The notes under the pieces were generated by a model. It searched no databases, had not been told where the DNA came from, and was given only the letters and a program-made list of their open reading frames with translations. Source: Streptomyces sp. NBC_00376 (GTDB lineage: Bacteria > Actinomycetota > Actinomycetes > Streptomycetales > Streptomycetaceae). Taken from it: a DNA stretch of 64,000 nucleotides. The stretch spans positions 7,006,001-7,070,000 of the forward strand of contig NZ_CP107960.1 of assembly GCF_036077095.1 (NCBI RefSeq). Reading direction: 5' to 3'. The stretch's first letter is position 1. Each line of letters begins with the position of its first letter. Both the position numbers and the translations under genes were made by a program. This document shows, in pieces, positions 17,172-29,303 of the stretch.

Positions 17172-18364
17172 GCCGTCGCACCCGCCGCCACCGCGCCCTG
17201 GGCGCGGTCTGCGCCGCCACCGCGTTCGCGCTCCTGCCCGCCGTACCGGCCAGGGCCGATGCCATCCGGGACCAGCAGTGGGGTCTCCAGGCGCTCCACA
17301 CCGACCAGGCGTGGCGGACCACCAAGGGCAAGGGAATCACCGTCGCCGTCGTCGACACCGGGGTCGACGGCAACCTGCCCGATCTGTCCGGCCAAGTACT
17401 GCCCGGCAAGGACATGATCGGCTTCGGCGCAGGCCGAGGCGACCGCTCCTGGGCCCGCCACGGCACCGCGATGGCAGGCATCATCGCAGGTCACGGCCAT
17501 GGAACGGGGCGCAGCGACGGGGTGCTCGGCATCGCGCCCGAGGTGAAGATCCTTCCGGTCCGGGTGATCCTCGAAGCCTCCGACCCGGCCCGCGCCAGGG
17601 CCCGGAAGTCACGCGGCACGGCCCTCGCCGACGGCATCCGCTGGGCCGCCGACCACGGCGCCGACGTCATCAACCTCTCGCTCGGCGACGACAGCAAGTC
17701 CGCGCACCCCGACCCGGGCGAGGACGCCGCCATCCAGTACGCGCTGAAGAAGGGGGCCGTCGTCGTAGCCTCCGCGGGCAACGGCGGCGAGAAGGGCGAC
17801 CACATCTCGTACCCCGCCGCCTACCCCGGCGTGATCGCGGTCGCCGCCGTCGACCGGTACGGCACCCACGCCGCGTTCTCCACCCGCCGCTGGTACGCCA
17901 CCGTCAGCGCACCCGGCGTCGACATCGTCGTCGCCGCGCCCGACGGGCAGTACTACGTGGAGTGGGGGACCTCGGCCGCCTCCGCGTTCGTCTCCGGCGC
18001 CGTCGCACTGGTCCGTGCCGCGCACCCGGGGCTGACGCCCGCCCAGATCAAGAAGCTCCTCGCGGACACGGCCCGCAGCTCCCCGGCGTCCGGCCGGGAC
18101 GACGCCCGGGGGTACGGCATCGTCGACCCCGCCGCGGCGATCGAGGCCGGCGCCGCGGTCCGCCCCGCCGGTCTGCGCGCCGAATCCACCGAGACCGGTT
18201 ACCGGAAGCGCTACTTCGGCTCCGGTCCCACCCCCGAGCAGCACGAGAACGGCGCCGCGGGCTGGCTCGCGGCGGGCGCGGGCGGTCTGGGAGCGGTCCT
18301 GCTGGCCCTGGCCGTGGTGCTCTGGCGCGGCAGGGGCCGGGGCTTCGTCACCGCACGGGGCTGA
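17168..18364 (+). CDS. Mycosin-type (type VII secretion-associated) S8 serine protease
   Basis: 398 residues. Signal peptide (residues 1-30, ending PARA), then a subtilisin domain with D63 (VVDTGVDG), H98 (RHGTAMAGIIAG), oxyanion N205 (SAGNGG) and S269 (GTSAASAFVSG). A C-terminal transmembrane helix (about 360-383) is followed by a basic tail, the classic mycosin topology with the protease outside. Mycosins stabilise ESX/type VII secretion systems, but no EccB/C/D/E or WXG100 gene is present here, so this is an orphan copy paired only with the proline-rich membrane protein. Confidence 0.9.
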   Translation: MSRRTRRHRALGAVCAATAFALLPAVPARADAIRDQQWGLQALHTDQAWRTTKGKGITVAVVDTGVDGNLPDLSGQVLPGKDMIGFGAGRGDRSWARHGTAMAGIIAGHGHGTGRSDGVLGIAPEVKILPVRVILEASDPARARARKSRGTALADGIRWAADHGADVINLSLGDDSKSAHPDPGEDAAIQYALKKGAVVVASAGNGGEKGDHISYPAAYPGVIAVAAVDRYGTHAAFSTRRWYATVSAPGVDIVVAAPDGQYYVEWGTSAASAFVSGAVALVRAAHPGLTPAQIKKLLADTARSSPASGRDDARGYGIVDPAAAIEAGAAVRPAGLRAESTETGYRKRYFGSGPTPEQHENGAAGWLAAGAGGLGAVLLALAVVLWRGRGRGFVTARG

Positions 18365-18425
18365 CCCGCCGTCCCGCACGGACGGGACGGTCGGACCTGT
18401 CGGCGGGACGGCACGGCCCAGGCAC

Positions 18426-18431
18426 TAGGCT
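18426..18431 (+). promoter_or_regulatory. -10 element (TAGGCT) for a probably leaderless sseB-family transcript
   Basis: TAGGCT lies 6 nt upstream of the GTG start at 18438, the spacing expected if transcription begins at the start codon. Confidence 0.5.
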
Positions 18432-18437
18432 CGCCCC

Positions 18438-19166
18438 GTGGCGCAGAAGAACATTCCGGACCCCGGATACTCCGACGACGACGGCACGGCCGACCCGGCA
18501 CTGGCGGCGGCCCTGGCCGCCTGGGCCCAGGACCGCAAGGCCGTCGGCCCGGTACTCGAAGCCCTCAAGGGAGCCCGGCTCCTCGTCCCGGTCGTCGCCG
18601 TGCTCGGGGAGGTGGAAGAAGACGAGAACGGGCTGCGTCGCGAGAAGACCAGCGACATGGCCGTCCCCACCCTCCAGGCCGGGGACCGTCGGGCCCTGCC
18701 CGCCTTCACCTCGACCGACACGCTGGCCCGCTGGGATCCGCAGGCACGCCCCGTCGCCGTACCCCTGCACCAGGCGCTGCAGGCCGCCGCGCACGAGAAG
18801 GCGGACACGGTCGTGCTCGATCTCGCCGGCCCGGTCGCGTTCGAGCTGACCGGCTCCGCGCTGCTCGCTCTCGCTGAGGGCCGCACCAGCGCCGACCCGC
18901 TCGACGACCCCGCCGTCACCTCGGCGGTGCGCAACGCGGTCGCCGGCGAGCCCTCGGTGCTCCGTGCCCACCTCGGGCCCGGCCGGGCCGACGGCACCCT
19001 CGCCCTGGTCCTCGCGCCCGGCACCGACCCCGCCGAAGCGGCCCGCCGGGTCGCGGAAGTGCTGGCGGCCGACGAGGTCCTGCGCGCCCGCCTGGTGCGC
19101 GGCCTGGACCTGGCGCTGCTGCCGGCCGACGCCGTCGCGCCGGGCGAGCCGCTCTTCACGCGCTGA
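18438..19166 (+). CDS. SseB family protein
   Basis: 242 residues. Two halves: an N-terminal SseB domain (ALKGARLLVPVVAVLGEVEE, then TLQAGDRRALPAFTSTDTLARW) and a C-terminal part (LRAHLGPGRADGTLALVLAP) typical of actinobacterial SseB proteins. The molecular role is not established; E. coli SseB is linked only to enhanced serine sensitivity. GTG start with a -10 box at leaderless spacing. Confidence 0.8.
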   Translation: MAQKNIPDPGYSDDDGTADPALAAALAAWAQDRKAVGPVLEALKGARLLVPVVAVLGEVEEDENGLRREKTSDMAVPTLQAGDRRALPAFTSTDTLARWDPQARPVAVPLHQALQAAAHEKADTVVLDLAGPVAFELTGSALLALAEGRTSADPLDDPAVTSAVRNAVAGEPSVLRAHLGPGRADGTLALVLAPGTDPAEAARRVAEVLAADEVLRARLVRGLDLALLPADAVAPGEPLFTR

Positions 19167-19181
19167 TCGCGCCGTGACGCA

Positions 19182-19217
19182 ATCGAGCCCCCTGCCCACC
19201 CGGGCAGGGGGCTCGAT
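19182..19217. terminator. Bidirectional terminator, 16-bp perfect stem
   Basis: ATCGAGCCCCCTGCCC (19182-19197) and its exact complement (19202-19217) with an ACCC loop, between convergent SseB and DUF1844 genes. Confidence 0.85.
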
Positions 19218-19248
19218 CACGTCGAAGGAGCAGGAACGGGGAGGGGAC

Positions 19249-19611
19249 TCAGCCGAAGACGGGGCCGGTGTACTTCTCGCCGGGGCCCTGACCGGGCTCG
19301 TCCGGCACGAGCGACGCCTCGCGGAACGCGAGCTGCAGCGACTTCAGGCCGTCCCGCAGCGGGGCCGCGTGGAAGGAGCTGATCTCGGTGGCGCTGGCGT
19401 CCAGCAGCCCGGCCAGCGCGTGCACCAGCTTGCGGGCCTCGTCGAGGTCCTTGTGCTCGTCGCCGTCCTCGGTCAGCCCGAGCTTCACGGCGGCGGCGCT
19501 CATCAGATTGACCGCGACCGTCACGATCACCTCGACCGCGGGCACCTCCGCGATGTCGCGGGTCATGTCGTCGAAGCCGGGGGAATCACTGCTGGGGGTC
19601 GCGTCACTCAT
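19249..19611 (-). CDS. DUF1844 domain protein
   Basis: 120 residues, mostly helical and acidic. The core VNLMSAAAVKLGL followed by DLDEARKLVHALAGLLD is the DUF1844 signature. Function unknown; the gene sits conserved next to infC in actinobacteria (from memory). ATG start at 19611. Confidence 0.83.
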   Translation of the reverse strand: MSDATPSSDSPGFDDMTRDIAEVPAVEVIVTVAVNLMSAAAVKLGLTEDGDEHKDLDEARKLVHALAGLLDASATEISSFHAAPLRDGLKSLQLAFREASLVPDEPGQGPGEKYTGPVFG

Positions 19612-19673
19612 GCGCCATACGATAGGCCCACGCCACTGCCGCCCCGTCCGCGGGAGCGGCGGGCGACAGCCGG

Positions 19674-19703
19674 TTAGCGTCCGCCGGGGGGAGCTGCTAA
19701 CCT
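19674..19703 (+). promoter_or_regulatory. Probable promoter of the infC-rpmI-rplT operon
   Basis: TTAGCG (19674-19679) and TAACCT (19698-19703) with an 18-bp spacer. It would give an mRNA leader of about 290 nt, suited to leader-mediated control. Confidence 0.45.
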
Positions 19704-19883
19704 TGTGTAACGACCGGCTGGGCAGCTATGTGCCCGGCCCACAAGTGGAGGCTCCGATCTCCCACCTGACCGCCCTTCGGGACGGCAGGTCATCCGGTCA
19801 GGCGGTGACCATCGTTCCGTACGGACGATGGGACCGCCCGATGCGCCCCGCGGTTGACCGCGGTGGTTCCGGTTGTTCCAGGA

Positions 19884-19914
19884 GCCCCGCCTGTGTCCCG
19901 TCCGGGGCATTTTT
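19884..19914 (+). promoter_or_regulatory. Leader hairpin plus T-run upstream of infC (possible attenuator)
   Basis: GCCCCG (19884-19889) and CGGGGC (19903-19908) with a 13-nt loop are followed by TTTTT (19910-19914). The 387-bp gap between the DUF1844 gene and infC otherwise holds only the promoter and further GC-rich inverted repeats (for example around 19762-19795); no gene is seen. Ribosomal-protein operon attenuation is the likely role. Confidence 0.5.
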
Positions 19915-19998
19915 ATTGCACTGGTGCGGTTGGTCTCACGAAACAGACGTTACGTGGCTGTCCGCCAGGCGGCCGCGTGGTGCTACCGAGGAGGATCC

Positions 19999-20652
19999 AT
20001 CAGCGCCGAGCCCCGCATCAACGACCGGATTCGCGTTCCCGAGGTGCGACTTGTCGGTCCCAGCGGCGAGCAGGTCGGGATTGTTCCGCTTGCCAAGGCC
20101 CTGGAACTCGCACAGGAGTACGACCTCGACCTGGTCGAGGTGGCGGCGACCGCCCGTCCGCCCGTGTGCAAGCTCATGGACTACGGGAAGTTCAAGTACG
20201 AGTCGGCCATGAAGGCCCGTGAGGCGCGCAAGAACCAGGCGCACACGGTCATCAAGGAGATGAAGCTCCGGCCGAAGATCGACCCGCACGACTATGACAC
20301 CAAGAAGGGTCACGTCGTCCGGTTCCTCAAGCAGGGCGACAAGGTCAAGATCACGATCATGTTCCGTGGTCGTGAGCAGTCCCGCCCCGAGCTGGGCTTC
20401 CGACTGCTCCAGCGTCTGGCTTCGGACGTGGAGGAACTCGGCTTCATCGAGTCCAACCCGAAGCAGGACGGCCGGAACATGATCATGGTTCTGGGCCCGC
20501 ACAAGAAGAAGACCGAAGCCATGGCCGAGGCCCGCGAGGCCCAGGCCGCCCGCAAGGCGGGGCGTCAGGGTTCCACCCCCGACGCCGAGGCCGCGGGCGA
20601 GGCTGCCGAAGCGCAGCCCGAGGCTCCGGCCGAGACACCTTCCGAGGCCTGA
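19999..20652 (+). CDS. infC: Translation initiation factor IF-3 with AUC start codon
   Basis: 217 residues. Complete IF-3: N-terminal domain from [16 protein letters not shown], the linker [10 protein letters not shown], and the C-terminal domain [20 protein letters not shown]. It ends with an Ala/Glu-rich tail (about residues 180-217), longer than in E. coli, as is common in actinobacteria. The family start SAEPRIND is preceded by an ATC codon (19999-20001), four nt after a full GAGGAGG; the only in-frame ATG/GTG/TTG codons lie 75 nt or more upstream without SD. A rare start codon in infC allows IF-3 to repress its own translation, as with AUU in E. coli. First gene of infC-rpmI-rplT. Confidence 0.93.
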   Translation: MSAEPRINDRIRVPEVRLVGPSGEQVGIVPLAKALELAQEYDLDLVEVAATARPPVCKLMDYGKFKYESAMKAREARKNQAHTVIKEMKLRPKIDPHDYDTKKGHVVRFLKQGDKVKITIMFRGREQSRPELGFRLLQRLASDVEELGFIESNPKQDGRNMIMVLGPHKKKTEAMAEAREAQAARKAGRQGSTPDAEAAGEAAEAQPEAPAETPSEA

Positions 20653-20773
20653 CCTCAGGGGGCCGCCATCCAGGCGGCCCCGGGTCTCCCCGGAATTCCC
20701 ACCAAGATCTGACGCCCCTGCTGCCCGGTGCCCGCACCGCGAGGGGCGCCACTGACGAGGAGAGAACGGCGCG

Positions 20774-20968
20774 ATGCCGAAGAACAAGACGCACAGCGGT
20801 GCCAGCAAGCGCTTCAAGATCACCGGCTCCGGCAAGGTGCTCCGTGAGCGCGCAGGCAAGCGCCACCTTCTTGAGCACAAGTCGTCCAAGAAGACCCGCT
20901 CGCTGACCGGCACGGTCGTAGTGGCTCCGTCCGACGCCAAGAAGATCAAGAAGCTTCTCGGCAAGTGA
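20774..20968 (+). CDS. rpmI: 50S ribosomal protein L35
   Basis: 64 residues, full length, strongly basic, with the invariant [20 protein letters not shown] start. Component of the large ribosomal subunit; sits 121 bp after infC in the usual operon. The spacer contains a GGGGCCGCC / GGCGGCCCC hairpin (about 20659-20681). Confidence 0.97.
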   Translation: MPKNKTHSGASKRFKITGSGKVLRERAGKRHLLEHKSSKKTRSLTGTVVVAPSDAKKIKKLLGK

Positions 20969-21081
20969 GTCCGCGGCCCGCGGCGAATCCGCGGGCGGCG
21001 CATTCGAGACCGGGACCAATTCGTTTCCGGGCTGGGTGAGTCGACACCACGAACACCAGCCCCGCTACAAGGAGTTAAAAA

Positions 21082-21465
21082 GTGGCACGCGTCAAGCGGG
21101 CAGTAAACGCTCACAAGAAGCGCCGGGCAATCCTCGAGCAGGCCAGCGGTTACCGCGGTCAGCGCTCCCGCCTGTACCGCAAGGCGAAGGAGCAGGTCAC
21201 CCACTCCCTCGTCTACAACTACAACGACCGCAAGAAGCGCAAGGGCGACTTCCGTCAGCTGTGGATCCAGCGCATCAACGCCGCTGCCCGCCAGAACGGC
21301 ATGACGTACAACCGCCTCATCCAGGGTCTGAAGGCCGCCAACATCGAGGTGGACCGCAAGATCCTGGCCGAGCTCGCGGTCAACGACAGCAACGCGTTCG
21401 CCGCCCTCGTCGAGGTTGCCCAGAAGGCCCTCCCGAGCGACGTCAACGCCCCGAAGGCCGCCTGA
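21082..21465 (+). CDS. rplT: 50S ribosomal protein L20
   Basis: 127 residues, full length: [20 protein letters not shown], then [15 protein letters not shown] and the C-terminal globular part ([20 protein letters not shown]). Early large-subunit assembly protein and, in other bacteria, the translational repressor of this operon. GTG start with AAGGAG upstream. Confidence 0.97.
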   Translation: MARVKRAVNAHKKRRAILEQASGYRGQRSRLYRKAKEQVTHSLVYNYNDRKKRKGDFRQLWIQRINAAARQNGMTYNRLIQGLKAANIEVDRKILAELAVNDSNAFAALVEVAQKALPSDVNAPKAA

Positions 21466-21488
21466 TCCAGGTCGCACTGTCTTCCGTT

Positions 21489-21523
21489 CCGGACCCGCAG
21501 GCGCTCGCCGTCTGCGGGTCCGG
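21489..21523 (+). terminator. Terminator after rplT
   Basis: CCGGACCCGCAG (21489-21500) and CTGCGGGTCCGG (21512-21523) form a perfect 12-bp stem with an 11-nt loop, between rplT and the methyltransferase gene. Confidence 0.75.
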
Positions 21524-21586
21524 TGCGTTGCACGACGCATTCCGTACGTCCGCCACCTCCGTACGCAGAGAGGCTCGCCGCCGACC

Positions 21587-22417
21587 ATGGGCACCCCCGA
21601 ACTGATCTCCCCGCGATCGCCGCGCGTCACCGCCGCCCGGCGGCTGGCCAAGCGCAACTTCCGCGGCAAGGAGCGCAGGTTCATCGCCGAGGGGCCGCAG
21701 GCCGTGCGCGAGGCCGCCGAGCACCGCGGCAGCGACGGCGAGCCGACCCTGATCGAGCTGTTCGCCACCGTCGAGGCGGCCGAGCGGTACGCCGACATCG
21801 TCGCCGCCGCCCACGCGGCCGGCGCCCGGGTGCACCTCGCCGACGGCGACGTGCTCGCCGACGTCTCGCAGACCGTCACCCCGCAGGGCCTGATCGGCGT
21901 CTGCCGCTTCCTCGACTCCCCGTTCGACGCGATCCTCGCCGCGAAGCCGAAACTGGTCGCCGTCCTCGCCCACGTACGCGACCCCGGGAACGCCGGGACG
22001 GTGCTGCGCTGCGCCGACGCGGCGGGCGCCGACGCCGTCGTGCTCACCGACGCCTCGGTGGACCTGTACAACCCCAAGTCCGTCCGGGCCTCGGTCGGTT
22101 CGCTCTTCCATCTGCCGGTCGCCGTCGGCGTCCCGGTCGAGCAGGCCGTGCAGGGGCTGCGGGCGGCGGGCGTACGGATCCTCGCCGCCGACGGCGCGGG
22201 CGACGACGACCTCGACGACGAGCTCGACGCGGGCACCATGGGCGGGCCGACCGCCTGGGTCTTCGGCAACGAGGCCTGGGGGCTGCCGGAGGAGACCCGG
22301 GCACTGGCCGACGCGGTCGTGCGGGTGCCCATCCACGGTAAGGCGGAGAGCCTCAACCTGGCGACGGCGGCGGCCGTGTGTCTGTACGCCTCCGCGAGGG
22401 CCCAGCGCCCGCGGTGA
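21587..22417 (+). CDS. TrmH/SpoU family RNA 2'-O-methyltransferase
   Basis: 276 residues. N-terminal substrate-binding domain (LAKRNFRGKERRFIAEGPQA) and a C-terminal SPOUT fold with its three motifs: HVRDPGNAGTVLRCADAAGA (about 126-145), WVFGNEAWGL and AESLNLATAAAVCLYAS, the knot that binds SAM. It should methylate rRNA or tRNA ribose; the exact site cannot be assigned. ATG at 21587 fits the family start. Lies between rplT and the orphan kinase, just upstream of pheST. Confidence 0.9.
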   Translation: MGTPELISPRSPRVTAARRLAKRNFRGKERRFIAEGPQAVREAAEHRGSDGEPTLIELFATVEAAERYADIVAAAHAAGARVHLADGDVLADVSQTVTPQGLIGVCRFLDSPFDAILAAKPKLVAVLAHVRDPGNAGTVLRCADAAGADAVVLTDASVDLYNPKSVRASVGSLFHLPVAVGVPVEQAVQGLRAAGVRILAADGAGDDDLDDELDAGTMGGPTAWVFGNEAWGLPEETRALADAVVRVPIHGKAESLNLATAAAVCLYASARAQRPR

Positions 22418-22506
22418 CAACGCAGGGTGTCGCCGCGTCACCGACGACTAGTAGGGTGGCGAACTCGGGGGCCCACTGCACCGGTTCGAGAGGTGGGGTA
22501 CGGGAT

Positions 22507-24919
<2,413 letters not shown>

Positions 24920-24920
<1 letters not shown>

Positions 24921-27430
24921 TGCGCGTCCCGCTTTCCTGGCTGCGGGAGTACGTCGACCTGCCGGCGACGGAGACCGGCCGTGACGTACAGGCCAAGCTC
25001 GTCGCCGTGGGTCTGGAGGTCGAGACCGTCGAGCAGATCGGTGCCGGCCTCAAGGGCCCGCTGGTCGTCGGACAGGTACTGACCATCGAGGAGCTGGAGG
25101 GCTTCAAGAAGCCCATCCGCTTCTGCACGGTCGACGTCGGCAGCGCCAACGGCACCGGCGAGCCGCAGGAGATCGTCTGCGGCGCCCGTAACTTCTCCGT
25201 CGGCGACAAGGTCGTCGTGGTCCTCCCGGGCGCCGTGCTGCCCGGTGACTTCGCGATCGCCGCCCGCAAGACGTACGGCAAGACCTCGCACGGCATGATC
25301 TGCTCCACCGACGAGCTCGGCATGGGCGACGACGGCACGCACGGCATCATCGTGCTGCCGCCGGAGCACGAGGTGGGCACCGACGCGATCGAGCTGCTCC
25401 AGCTCGTCGACGAGGTCCTGGACATCGCCGTCACGCCCGACCGCGGCTACTGCCTCTCCATGCGCGGCGTCGCCCGCGAGACCGCCATCGCGTACGGGCT
25501 GCCGCTGCGCGACCCGGCGCTGCTGGACGTGCCCGCGCCGAACGCGTACGGCTACCCGGTCAAGGTCGCCGACCCGATCGGCTGCGACAAGTTCACCGCG
25601 CGCACCGTGGTCGGCCTCCAGCCCGAGGCCCGCTCCCCGATCTGGCTGCAGCGCCGCCTGCAGAAGGCCGGGATGCGTCCGATCTCGCTCGCCGTCGACA
25701 TCACCAACTACGTGATGCTGGAACTCGGCCAGCCGCTGCACGCCTACGACCGCACCCGCGTCGACGGGCCGATCGGGGTGCGCCGCGCCCAGCAGGGCGA
25801 GAAGCTGACCACCCTCGACGGCACGGTCCGCGTCCTGGACGCCGAGGACCTGGTCATCACGGACAACCGCGGGCCGATCGGCCTCGCGGGCGTCATGGGC
25901 GGTGCCAACACCGAGATCGCGGACGTCGACGGCGAGCACCACAGCGCCGAGGTCGTCATCGAGGCCGCGCACTTCGACGCGATCTCGATCGCCCGGACCG
26001 CGCGTCGCCACAAGCTGTCATCCGAGGCGTCCAAGCGCTTCGAGCGCGGATCCGACCCGCAGGCCGCCGCGGCCGCCGCACAGCGCACCGTCGACCTGCT
26101 GGTGCTCCTCGCCGGCGGCACCGCCGAGGCCGGGGTCACCGAGGTCAGCGCACCGTCGGCGCCCCGCACCATCGCGATGCCCGCGAACCACCCCGACAAG
26201 GTGGCCGGCGTCGAGTACGGCCGCGAGACCGTCGTACGCCGCCTCCAGGAGGTCGGCTGCGACGTCTACGGGCAGGACGAGCTGATCGTCACCGTGCCGT
26301 CCTGGCGCCCCGACCTCAGCGAGCCGAACGATCTCGCCGAAGAGGTCATCCGCCTGGAGGGTTACGAGAACCTCCCGTCCACCCTCCCGACCCCGCCGTC
26401 CGGCCGCGGGCTCACCGACCGCCAGCGGTTGTACCGCAGGGTCGGCCGGGCGCTTGCCGGAGCCGGCTTCGTCGAGGCGCTGAACTACCCGTTCATCGGC
26501 GAGGCCGCGCTCGACCAGCTCGGGCTCGACGCCGAGGACGCCCGCCGGCGCACCGTCAAGCTCGTCAACCCGCTCTCCGACGAGGAGCCGGCGCTGCGCA
26601 CCACACTGCTGCCGGGCCTGCTCGGCGCACTGCGGCGCAACGACGGCCGCGGCAGCCACGACCTCGCGCTCTTCGAGACCGGCCTGGTCTTCCGGCCCAC
26701 GGGCACGGAGACGAAGGCCGTCCCGCTGCCCGTCGACCGCCGTCCCACCGCCGAGGAGATCGCGGGCCTCGACGCCTCGCTGCCGCGTCAGCCGCGCCGC
26801 GCCGCGGTCGTCCTCGCGGGCGCCCGTGAGCAGGCCGGCTGGTGGGGCAAGGGCCGCCCGGCCGACTGGGCGGACGCCATCGAGGCCGCCCGCACCATCG
26901 CCCACGAGGCCGGTGTCGAGGTGACCGTGCGCAGTGACCGGCACGCGCCGTGGCACCCGGGCCGCTGCGCCGCGCTGTACGTCACGGTGAACGGCGAGGA
27001 GACCCTGTTCGGTCACGCCGGTGAGCTGCACCCGCGGGTCGTCAAGGACCTCCACCTGCCCGAGCGGACCTGCGCCGTGGAGGTCGAGCTCGACGTCCTG
27101 GAGCAGGCCGTCGACGGCGCGCTCCAGGCGCCCCGGATCTCCACCTTCCCGGTGGCGACCCAGGACGTCGCGCTGGTCGTCGCGGAGAACGTCCCGGCCG
27201 CCGACGTGGAGCGGGCGCTGCGCGAGGGCGCGGGCGAACTGCTCGAATCGGTGCGGCTGTTCGACGTCTTCACCGGTGAGCAGATCGGTGCGGGCCGCAA
27301 GTCGCTCGCGTACGCGCTGCGCTTCCGCGCGGCGGACCGCACGCTGACCGTGGACGAGGCCTCGGCCGCGCGCGACGCGGCGGTGGCCCTGGCCGCCGAG
27401 CGGACGGGCGCGGTGCTGCGCGGCGCGTAG
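24920..27430 (+). CDS. pheT: Phenylalanyl-tRNA synthetase beta subunit
   Basis: 836 residues, full length. tRNA-binding OB domain at about 45-155, B3/B4 editing domain at about 210-390, B5 domain (about 400-480), catalytic-like core, and C-terminal FDX-ACB domain (about 740-834; [20 protein letters not shown]). ATG overlaps the pheS stop, giving balanced subunit synthesis. Confidence 0.96.
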
Positions 27431-27451
27431 CGTTTCCGCGCACAGACGGCG

Positions 27452-27488
27452 AGGAGGGGCGCATCCGGTGACCGGATGCGCCCCTCCT
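27452..27488 (+). terminator. Terminator after pheT, 18-bp perfect inverted repeat
   Basis: AGGAGGGGCGCATCCGGT (27452-27469) and its exact complement (27471-27488). The 424-bp gap from pheT to the next gene otherwise contains one palindrome (27785-27801) and no supported gene. Confidence 0.8.
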
Positions 27489-27784
27489 GCCATGCTCGCC
27501 GAACGGCGTGGACCGCACGCGGGCCCCGGCGCGGCCCGGGGGAACCCGGCTCCGAGCCGATCCCGCAGCCACCCTCCGATCCGTGGGCAGTGGGCCGTGC
27601 GGTCCGGCGCCGTCCGCGCTGCCACGGAGTGTCGGGCAGGTCGGCAGGGCGGACGGCGCGGTTGCGGGTCGTCGTACTGTACGAGGGGGAGCAGACGACC
27701 CGTCCGCCTCTTGCGAGACGACTGATTCAACCCATCCGCGCACCGGCGCAACAGGGTGCGCAGCGGGACGGTTCGGGCATTGCG

Positions 27785-27801
27785 TTCACACCCCGTGTGA
27801 A
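27785..27801. promoter_or_regulatory. Palindrome upstream of the TPR regulator gene
   Basis: TTCACAC-CCC-GTGTGAA is a perfect 7-bp inverted repeat, centred about 62 nt before the ATG, in a good position for an operator. Confidence 0.45.
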
Positions 27802-27854
27802 TCGTGCTCCACTGGTGCGACACGCCTCGGCGTGCTGAACCACCGGAGGGGCAC

Positions 27855-29204
27855 ATGGGGGCAACGGAGCCCAACATTCTGCTGGCTGCCCTGATCGAGG
27901 AGGCGGGCGTCTCCCGGGCGGGACTCGCCGCGCACATCAACCGGGCCGGCCGCCCGCGCGGACTGTGCCTGCGCTACGAACACACCGCGGTGGCCCGTTG
28001 GCTGAAGGGTCAGCGCCCGCGCGGCCAGGTGCCCGACCTGATCTGCGAAGTGCTCGGCAAGCGGCTGAGCAGGCCCGTCTCGCTGGACGACATCGGCATG
28101 GCGGCCCCGGGGACCGGCTCGTCCGTGCCCGGCTCCCCGCTCACCGGCTTCGTCGAGCGGGCCACCGCGCTGTGGCGCTGCGACGAGGCGCAGCGCGCGC
28201 ACGCCCTCGACCCGGCCGCCGTCACGGGCACCACGGCGGTGATGCCGGTCTGGGAGTGGGAGAACCCGCCGGAGGACGCCGACGTCTCGCGCGAGGGGCC
28301 GACCAGGGTCTCCACGGCCGACATAGAGACCCTGCGTGCGGCCCGCACCCACTACGAACTGATGTACCGCCGGGCAGGCGGAATCGCGACCCGTTCCCGC
28401 ATCGTCGGCTTCCTCAACTCCGAGACCGCCCCGCTGCTGCGCGGCGGCTACAGCGACGCGATGGGCCGCCGGCTGTACCGGGCGGCGGGCGGCCTGGTGG
28501 CGGTCGCGGGGATCTGCGCGTACGACTCGGACGCGCACGGGCTCGCCCAGCGCTACTTCCACCATGCGCTGCGGCTGGCCAAGGCGAGCGGGGACCGGGG
28601 GCTCGGCGGCTATGTGATCGCCCTGATGGTCAACCAGTCGCTCCACCTCGCCGACTACCGGCAGTCCGTGGCCTTCGCCCAGGCGGCGCTGCGGGCCGCC
28701 ACCGGACACATCAGCCCGGCGCTCGCCGCCGACCTGTACGCGATGCAGGCCAAGGCGTACGCCCGGCTCGGCGACGCGAGCGGGGTCCGGGAGTCCATCC
28801 GGCGGGCCGAGTCGGAGGCCGGGCGCATCCGGCCGTGCCAGGAACCGGACGAGACGGGGTACGTCCAGCCGGGCCTGGTCGATGTGCAGGTGGCCGAGGC
28901 GCTGCTCGGCATCGGCGATCTGCCGGGTGCCCGGGAGCACGCGGCCAAGGCGGTGCGGATCCCGGCGCACGACCGGGGGCGGGTGCACCGGCTGGCCATG
29001 CTGACCCATGTCGAGCTGCGCCAGGGCGAGGCGGACCGGGCGGCGGCCACCGCCGTGGAGATGGCGGAGCAGGCCGGGGGCATGGAGTCGCGGCGGCTGC
29101 GCGACCGGCTGCGCGCCGTGCGCGAGGACCTGGTCGCGAGCGGCTGCGCCGACGCGGGACGGGCCGCCGAACTGATCGACGGGGCGTTGCGCGTACCGCT
29201 GTGA
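27855..29204 (+). CDS. HTH/TPR regulator of the NsdA-like family
   Basis: 449 residues. The N-terminus (residues 5-75: LLAALIEEAGVSRAGLAAHI, then YEHTAVARWLKGQRPRG) looks like a cryptic XRE-type DNA-binding domain; the rest is helical with TPR-like repeats (about 200-445), as in the Streptomyces family that includes NsdA, a negative regulator of sporulation and antibiotic production. The assignment to that family is from memory of the domain pattern; the target is unknown. ATG 27855 follows GGAGGGG. Confidence 0.75.
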   Translation: MGATEPNILLAALIEEAGVSRAGLAAHINRAGRPRGLCLRYEHTAVARWLKGQRPRGQVPDLICEVLGKRLSRPVSLDDIGMAAPGTGSSVPGSPLTGFVERATALWRCDEAQRAHALDPAAVTGTTAVMPVWEWENPPEDADVSREGPTRVSTADIETLRAARTHYELMYRRAGGIATRSRIVGFLNSETAPLLRGGYSDAMGRRLYRAAGGLVAVAGICAYDSDAHGLAQRYFHHALRLAKASGDRGLGGYVIALMVNQSLHLADYRQSVAFAQAALRAATGHISPALAADLYAMQAKAYARLGDASGVRESIRRAESEAGRIRPCQEPDETGYVQPGLVDVQVAEALLGIGDLPGAREHAAKAVRIPAHDRGRVHRLAMLTHVELRQGEADRAAATAVEMAEQAGGMESRRLRDRLRAVREDLVASGCADAGRAAELIDGALRVPL

Positions 29205-29272
29205 GCGCGGTGGACGGCTCGCACTCACGAGGACCGGTACGTTCCGTTCCGATGCCGCTCCTGCTGCGATGT

Positions 29273-29298
29273 TGCCACCTACTTGTCGAAAGGTGGCA
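29273..29298 (+). promoter_or_regulatory. Hairpin enclosing the Shine-Dalgarno of the NUDIX gene
   Basis: TGCCACCT (29273-29280) and AGGTGGCA (29291-29298) form a perfect 8-bp stem with a 10-nt loop. The 3' arm contains the SD (AAAGGTGG) of the GTG start at 29304, so folding would hide it. Confidence 0.6.
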
Positions 29299-29303
29299 GA
29301 ACC

